DNA of 46,410 nt, taken from Gemmatimonadota bacterium (GTDB lineage: Bacteria; Latescibacterota; UBA2968; UBA8231). The notes below the pieces were generated by a model, which was given only the letters and a program-made list of their open reading frames with translations, made no database searches and was not told where the DNA came from. Of the stretch, positions 42,182 through 46,410 are shown piece by piece. The stretch lies in the NCBI GenBank assembly GCA_028875335.1, contig JAPPEF010000126.1:1-46410 (forward strand), written 5' to 3'. How positions within the stretch are numbered: the stretch's first letter is position 1; every line of letters begins with the position of its first letter. The position numbers and the translations under genes were made by a program.

Positions 42182-43054
42182 ATGGTCAAATACCTGTCGG
42201 TCGGTTTGATACTCTTAGGTGCGGTAGCCGATGTGGATGCCGGGGCTTGGACGTTGCAGAGCGGCCAGTTCTGGGGCAAGCTCACGTATTTCCAGCAGCA
42301 AACTCAGGAGTGGTACGTCGGCAAAGGCCGCTTTGGCGCGCCTGGCACCCGCGCCCGCTACGACTTTGACGGGCAATACGAATCGCGGGCCGTCTTTTTC
42401 GAGAGCATGTACGGCATCACCGACCGCCTCGACCTCGGCTTGCAGGTTCCCTACTTCGATCAATCCTTTGCCAACGCCGCGTTTGCCGAACCCCGCACGG
42501 ATACCGGCCTGAGCGACATCCGCGCCTTGGCCAAATTTCGCCTCTTGGCCAAGCCCTTGGTCCTTGCACTCAAGGCCGGCATCAAGGTGCCGACCGGAAC
42601 GTTCAAAAACGAAGACGGGCTGATCCCGGTGGGCGAAGGACAGTGGGACTTCGACTTTATCGGACAGGTGGGGCGCTCCTTTTGGCCGCTGCCCTTGTAC
42701 GGCAACATCGACCTCGGCTATCGCGTCCGCACCCGCAACGAGCAGATCGACCGCGATCCAGGCGACGAGTGGTTTCTCAACGCCGAATTAGGCTACCAAC
42801 TCGTGCGTCAACTCACGCTGCTAGGCAAATGCGAAGTGCTACGCAGCGATCCGGCGATTGACTTCTTCGGCGACTTTGAGATTGAGACCGGAATCAAGCG
42901 CATCACTTACCTGACGCCAGCCCTGCTCTACGCCATCGGCCAGCGCACGACTATCGAGGCGGCGGTGCGCTTCTCGCTCAACGGGCGCAACTTTCCAGCC
43001 GGGCGGCAGTTTGTCTTGGGGGTAGCAACGACGTTGGGAAAAGACGGGAGCTAG
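42182..43054 (+). CDS. Outer-membrane beta-barrel protein, MetA-pathway/porin-like
   Basis: A 290-residue protein with a signal peptide (residues 1-20, ending DAGA). The mature part is made of short amphipathic strands with typical turns: ITDRLDLGLQVPYFDQ, LALKAGIKVPTG, PLYGNIDLGYRVRTR and YAIGQRTTIEAAVRFSL. The order and the SDIRALAKFRL block resemble the outer-membrane MetA-pathway-of-phenol-degradation family, a name that does not fix a function. It converges on the TPR lipoprotein gene with a four-base overlap. Confidence 0.75.
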   Translation: MVKYLSVGLILLGAVADVDAGAWTLQSGQFWGKLTYFQQQTQEWYVGKGRFGAPGTRARYDFDGQYESRAVFFESMYGITDRLDLGLQVPYFDQSFANAAFAEPRTDTGLSDIRALAKFRLLAKPLVLALKAGIKVPTGTFKNEDGLIPVGEGQWDFDFIGQVGRSFWPLPLYGNIDLGYRVRTRNEQIDRDPGDEWFLNAELGYQLVRQLTLLGKCEVLRSDPAIDFFGDFEIETGIKRITYLTPALLYAIGQRTTIEAAVRFSLNGRNFPAGRQFVLGVATTLGKDGS

Positions 43055-44718
43055 CGGCGCAGCTTGGCCAAGCGCTGTTGGATGGCCTCAGCCATGTCGG
43101 GCCGCTGGCGAATGACGGCGTCGAAGTGAGGCTTGGCCTCGGCCGAGCGGCCTAGCATCTCCAACATCAATCCCAAGTTAAAATGGGCCTCGGCAAAATC
43201 GGGGTTGCTCTGTAAGGCCCGTTCAAAGTGGGCGACGGCCTGCTCCCATTGGCGGCCTTGAGCTAGCGCAATCCCAAAGTTCACGTGCGCCTCCGGGTAA
43301 TCTGGGTTGTACTCCAGCGCCAACTCGAAATGCTCCAGCGCCAACGGACGCTGGCTGGAGCGCATGTAGAACATGGCCAGGGTGTGGCGGGTGTCCCAGT
43401 CTTGAGGGTCGGCTTCGAGCAACTTCTTGTAGCCGTCGATTTCCTGCCCCAGCCACTTGCGGTAGAAGTCGCGGCGGAGTCGCTCCAAGTCTTCGGGACG
43501 GCGCGGCAAAATCTGCAGTGTCAGGTCGCCCATCTCGTCGGTCGAGTGCAGCCCGTAGCGCACTCGTACGGGCGGGTCGTGGGGTTGGCGGGGGTTTTGC
43601 GCGGAGTTGTCGTACGCGTATTCCATGACCAGCGTCGCGCCAGATGGCAAGAAGACCGGCGCGGAAAATCGGTAGTCGTCTTGCCAACTAAAATCCCAGT
43701 CCTCAATCCAGATGAGCCACTCCCGCTCTCCGTTGGGCAACTCGGCGTACGCCCGGATTTCCCGGCCGAGGTAATGCGCGTGCGGATAAATGGTCAAAAC
43801 CTCGACGTCCACGGGCAGCCGGTACGTATCGCGAATCCAATGGTCGCTCGCGCCGGCCGGTATATCTATGTCTTTGCGGCCCAAGCGCAGCATGGCCGGG
43901 CGTCTCTTGGGTGGCGCATCGGCAAAGAATAGGCCAACGCGGGCCTCAATGGATTCCTCTTTGCCAGTCGGCAACATGTGCAACTGTAGCAGCAAGTCCG
44001 TGCCCGGATTGAGCCGCCAAGCCAAGCTGTCGCTGCCGGGATATGGGGTCTTGCCTTGGGTCCAGCCGAGAAAGTGCCCGTCGGCATCCTCGGCCTCGCC
44101 AAAACTCATGCCGTCAAAGCCCGGGGCACCATCGCGCCCGTCTCGCCGCCGCGCCGCGCCGCTGCGGTCGATCATCATGGTGGCGTGGTGGACGATGCGC
44201 GCGTTGCCCGGCTTGAACTCTAGGGCCTTGACATAGCGAGTTGAATCAACGGGCAGCGGGATGGCGAAGTTGCGGAAGACATCTGGGCCGTCGGCCCGCA
44301 GGGTGTAGGCCGATGTCATGGGGGCGATTAAATCGGGCTGGCCTAGCTCCCATTCGCCCTCCCACTGGGGCGGCGGCGGCCGGTCGGCGGGCTGGCCCTC
44401 CTGCTTGCCGTGGTCAACCCAACGGCGGATCGCGGCGATCTGCGCCGTGCTCAATCCGCGCTCGCCGGCAAAGCTACCATAGCCGCGCTTGGGCTTCCAC
44501 GGCGGCATGTAGCGGGTCTCCGTGACAAAGGCGATTTGCTCGGCGCGCGCGCTCACATCCTCATAGCTGAGCAAGTCAAAAGGAGCCGGGCCAGCGGGTC
44601 GGTGGCAGGGAGCGCAGTTGTGAAAGACGATCGGCGCAATGTCGCGGTTGAAGGTCGGTGCTTCTCCTCCACTGCATCCAAAACAGGCCGCGACCAAAAA
44701 CACCCAATAGCGCTTCAT
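43051..44718 (-). CDS. Lipoprotein with c-type haem motif, copper-monooxygenase-like domain and TPRs
   Basis: Signal peptide with lipobox ACFGCSG (Cys15). The first part holds one haem site, CAPCH at ~36-40, with a likely axial Met in TRYMPPWKP. Residues ~120-400 resemble the two-domain peptidylglycine/dopamine monooxygenase fold, with candidate copper ligands HHATMM (~178-183), LQLHMLPTG (~245-253) and PHAHYLG (~312-318). The last ~130 residues are three or four TPRs (AHVNFGIALAQGRQWEQAV, AHFNLGLMLEMLGRSAEA). The substrate is unknown. The redoxin gene upstream overlaps it by four bases (ATGA), so the two work together, perhaps in redox or copper chemistry in the periplasm. Confidence 0.82.
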   Translation of the reverse strand: MKRYWVFLVAACFGCSGGEAPTFNRDIAPIVFHNCAPCHRPAGPAPFDLLSYEDVSARAEQIAFVTETRYMPPWKPKRGYGSFAGERGLSTAQIAAIRRWVDHGKQEGQPADRPPPPQWEGEWELGQPDLIAPMTSAYTLRADGPDVFRNFAIPLPVDSTRYVKALEFKPGNARIVHHATMMIDRSGAARRRDGRDGAPGFDGMSFGEAEDADGHFLGWTQGKTPYPGSDSLAWRLNPGTDLLLQLHMLPTGKEESIEARVGLFFADAPPKRRPAMLRLGRKDIDIPAGASDHWIRDTYRLPVDVEVLTIYPHAHYLGREIRAYAELPNGEREWLIWIEDWDFSWQDDYRFSAPVFLPSGATLVMEYAYDNSAQNPRQPHDPPVRVRYGLHSTDEMGDLTLQILPRRPEDLERLRRDFYRKWLGQEIDGYKKLLEADPQDWDTRHTLAMFYMRSSQRPLALEHFELALEYNPDYPEAHVNFGIALAQGRQWEQAVAHFERALQSNPDFAEAHFNLGLMLEMLGRSAEAKPHFDAVIRQRPDMAEAIQQRLAKLRR

Positions 44719-45263
44719 TGCAGATCGGCGATAAAGCAGCCAATCGCCTCGGTGGCACTCGGGTCTGAGGGGTGACCAGCGAGGGCGGCCTCTATGGCGT
44801 TTGCGAGGTCGCTGCGGGTCGGCTGCGGACGCACTTGGTCGAAGGCCATGTAGCGGTCGTCGATGCGGCCCCGATAAACGACGTTGCCTCGCGCACCTAA
44901 AACCACGGCTTCTGGGGTCACGGTCGCGCCGACTCTTTTGACGAGGATGTGCTGCACGTCCCGCAGGGCTTGGCCCGGCAAGCCGTATTCCCGACCGTGG
45001 CGGCGGATGGCGTCCGCATCCTCACGGCGGTCGGGATACACCAAGTAGAATGCAACGTCTTGCGGCTGGAAGCGGGCGTGGAGACGCGCTATGGTCGGAG
45101 CGTAGCGGTTGGAGATGGGACAATCGGTCTGGACGAAGAGCAAAACCACAACAGGAGCGCGGTTGACAAAGGGATCGACCGGATTGCCAGCCAAGTCGAG
45201 GGCTTTGGGGGGGTCGGGACGGCAGCCCACCAACAGCAGGGACGTGAGGATAGCTAAGATCAT
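44715..45263 (-). CDS. Redoxin/thioredoxin-like lipoprotein
   Basis: A 183-residue periplasmic thioredoxin-fold protein. The lipobox LLVGC gives lipidation at Cys14. The core FVQTDCPISNRYAPTIARL has one redox Cys rather than C-x-x-C, which is usual for this DCPISNRYAP-type branch of the AhpC/TSA-redoxin superfamily. TPEAVVL has the expected cis-Pro. I start at the ATG at 45263, because the in-frame codons upstream precede the signal and run into the divergent sigma-factor region. It is the first gene of a two-gene unit with the haem/copper-like TPR lipoprotein. Confidence 0.83.
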   Translation of the reverse strand: MILAILTSLLLVGCRPDPPKALDLAGNPVDPFVNRAPVVVLLFVQTDCPISNRYAPTIARLHARFQPQDVAFYLVYPDRREDADAIRRHGREYGLPGQALRDVQHILVKRVGATVTPEAVVLGARGNVVYRGRIDDRYMAFDQVRPQPTRSDLANAIEAALAGHPSDPSATEAIGCFIADLQ

Positions 45264-45287
45264 AAAAAAAGAAAACGGATATTGGGC

Positions 45288-45308
45288 ACCGACGGCAAGA
45301 CTGTCGGT
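45288..45308. promoter_or_regulatory. Inverted repeat between the redoxin and sigma-factor genes
   Basis: ACCGAC-N9-GTCGGT, lying in the short divergent gap. It could be an operator or part of a promoter shared by the two transcripts; no better assignment is possible. Confidence 0.35.
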
Positions 45309-45332
45309 TTGCGCATTTTTATTAGGTGGGGA

Positions 45333-45926
45333 ATGACTTTGCCCCTTACATTGTCTAATAATATGCCGGAGCAAGTGGGCACAGATCGCGCCCTGATCGA
45401 CCAAGCGCGCACGGGCGACGAAGCGGCCTTGCGCGCCCTAATCGAGCGCTATGAGCCTCAAGTAGCTGCCACAGTCGTGGGCATGTTGGGGCCGGGCGAC
45501 GAGGCCGATGACGTGGGGCAGGAGACCTTTGTCCGCTTTTACCAATCGCTGGACAAGTTTCGCGGCGACGCGGCGCTGGGCACCTATTTGACGCGCATTG
45601 CCATCAATCTCTCGCTCAACGCGCTAGAGCGCCGCAAGCGGCAGCGCTGGCGCTTCTGGAGCCGCGACGACGAACAGGCCCCGCCCGAGCCGAGCGTCGA
45701 TGGCCGCGACGAACAAGCCGCGAGCGAGCGAGCGCAAGCAGTGCAAGTGGCCCTCGACCAACTCAAACCAGCCTTCCGGGCAGTGGTGGTGTTGCGGATG
45801 ATCGAGGGCTATTCAACTAAGGAAACGGCTGCGCTGTTGGAGATCGCCGAGGGCACGGTGCTCTCGCGGCTCGCGCGCGGCATGAAACAGCTAGGGACCC
45901 TCCTCAAAGACGAGGACCTATTATGA
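45333..45926 (+). CDS. ECF-type RNA polymerase sigma factor
   Basis: Region 2 is seen as ALRALIERYEPQVAATVVGML and GDEADDVGQETFVRFYQSL, and region 4 as LKPAFRAVVVLRMIEGYS then KETAALLEIAEGTVLSRLARG, the helix-turn-helix that binds the -35 element. About 190 residues, normal for the class. The ATG at 45333 has AGGTGG just upstream but at very short spacing; the next ATG at 45363 is also possible. The stop overlaps the anti-sigma start by four bases (ATGA), the standard pairing for a membrane-controlled regulon. A small periplasmic sensor gene follows. Confidence 0.93.
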   Translation: MTLPLTLSNNMPEQVGTDRALIDQARTGDEAALRALIERYEPQVAATVVGMLGPGDEADDVGQETFVRFYQSLDKFRGDAALGTYLTRIAINLSLNALERRKRQRWRFWSRDDEQAPPEPSVDGRDEQAASERAQAVQVALDQLKPAFRAVVVLRMIEGYSTKETAALLEIAEGTVLSRLARGMKQLGTLLKDEDLL

Positions 45927-46333
45927 CTGACAGCTATCGCAACGAAATGCTACGGGCGCTGACCGGCGAATTGACCGAGCGCGAGCGCGAGGCATTCGAG
46001 CGCGCCCTAGCTACCGACGACGCGCTCCGCGCCGAATGGGAGCGCCTGCAAAAAGTCAGCGGCCTCTTGCAGGAAAGCCGCGCCGACTCGTTCCGGCCGT
46101 TCTTTGCTGCACGCGTCGCGCAGCGCATCAAGAGCGAACGCGAGGAAAGCCTCACCGATGCCCTCGTGTGGCTCTTTCGCCCCCTCGCCCCGGTCGCTAT
46201 AGCAGTGGTCGCCTTTTTGGCGCTGAGCAATTGGAACGAGCGCGAACTCATCGGCGACGACGCCTCGTTCTTCGCCGCTATTTTCGCCGCCGTGCCTGCC
46301 ACGCCCGAAGCGGCGTACGTACTGGACATGTGA
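45923..46333 (+). CDS. Probable membrane anti-sigma factor
   Basis: A 136-residue protein coupled to the ECF sigma gene. The N-terminal ~60 residues are helical and charged (ALTGELTEREREAFERAL) as in anti-sigma domains, but I see no Zn-binding H-x3-C-x2-C motif. One membrane helix (PVAIAVVAFLALSNW, ~90-107) places the remaining ~30 residues in the periplasm. It should hold the sigma factor at the membrane until a signal arrives. Confidence 0.82.
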   Translation: MTDSYRNEMLRALTGELTEREREAFERALATDDALRAEWERLQKVSGLLQESRADSFRPFFAARVAQRIKSEREESLTDALVWLFRPLAPVAIAVVAFLALSNWNERELIGDDASFFAAIFAAVPATPEAAYVLDM

Positions 46334-46334
46334 C

Positions 46335-46410
46335 ATGCGAGGGAAAACTAAAGGTGCGCTCATTCTCTTTAGCACCCTGCTCATCGGCGTGCTGATTGGG
46401 ACCCTGCTCT
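46335..46410 (+). CDS. Start of a probable periplasmic metal-sensor protein (partial)
   Basis: Only 25 codons are visible before the right edge: a short basic start (MRGKTKG) and a hydrophobic helix (ALILFSTLLIGVLIGTLL). The start lies one base after the anti-sigma stop. This helix pattern and the position behind an ECF sigma/anti-sigma pair fit CnrX/Spy-like periplasmic heavy-metal sensors. The identification is tentative. Confidence 0.45.
   Translation, partial: MRGKTKGALILFSTLLIGVLIGTLL

Overview
The window looks like chromosome from a GC-rich Gram-negative bacterium. It has lipoproteins with lipoboxes, outer-membrane barrel proteins and RND efflux pumps. A secreted M28 peptidase ends in a FlgD-like Ig domain, the kind of C-terminus common in the Fibrobacteres-Chlorobi-Bacteroidetes group and in uncultured phyla such as Latescibacterota. 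The PmoA-like, Gfo/Idh/MocA, Ldh-type, DUF5069 and sulfatase-maturase genes fit such a lineage. The phylum is an inference; there is no rRNA or tRNA here to test it.

Layout. 1-5.7 kb: the start of a probable GT-C/TPR membrane protein, an M28 peptidase, a HAD hydrolase interrupted by an in-frame TAA, and a rhodanese plus precorrin-2 dehydrogenase pair. 4.6-12.8 kb: a three-gene RND efflux operon (one lipoprotein adaptor, two pumps), whose first pump carries large extra segments. 12.8-18.1 kb: a GT39-like transferase, clpP, mutM, a protein with three DUF5069 repeats, and a class I glutamine-amidotransferase-like hydrolase. 18.1-30.3 kb: an accessory island. 30.4-38.0 kb: a PPP-type phosphatase, an anaerobic sulfatase-maturating enzyme, a PmoA-like protein, an oxidoreductase, an Ldh-type dehydrogenase, an esterase and moeA. 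38.0-46.4 kb: a coiled-coil protein, a frameshifted TolB-like propeller protein, a ccsA/hemX-like gene with hemA, a barrel protein, a haem/copper-monooxygenase-like TPR lipoprotein with a redoxin, and an ECF sigma/anti-sigma pair with the start of a probable CnrX-like sensor.

The island is the most interesting part. A WYL-domain regulator (18096-19073) is followed by four copies of a 19-bp palindrome, TGCGAC-NNGATCT-GTCGCA (one copy has a mismatch). Each copy lies 40-90 bp before a start codon: before an unknown gene + PD-(D/E)XK nuclease + XRE regulator cassette; before an SGNH hydrolase; before a collagen-like lipoprotein + tandem-AAA ATPase + PGN_0703-like nuclease cassette; and before a small barrel protein that leads into a DnaB-like gene. 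This looks like a local regulon, possibly a WYL-controlled defence or stress island.

The DnaB-like protein is fused in frame to a PhzF-like isomerase domain. The fusion has lost the expected catalytic glutamate in both halves, while a free PhzF paralogue with its glutamate intact sits 0.8 kb downstream. A ParE/Phd toxin-antitoxin pair lies between them, and a dead ParE fragment lies upstream, so the segment appears to have been duplicated.
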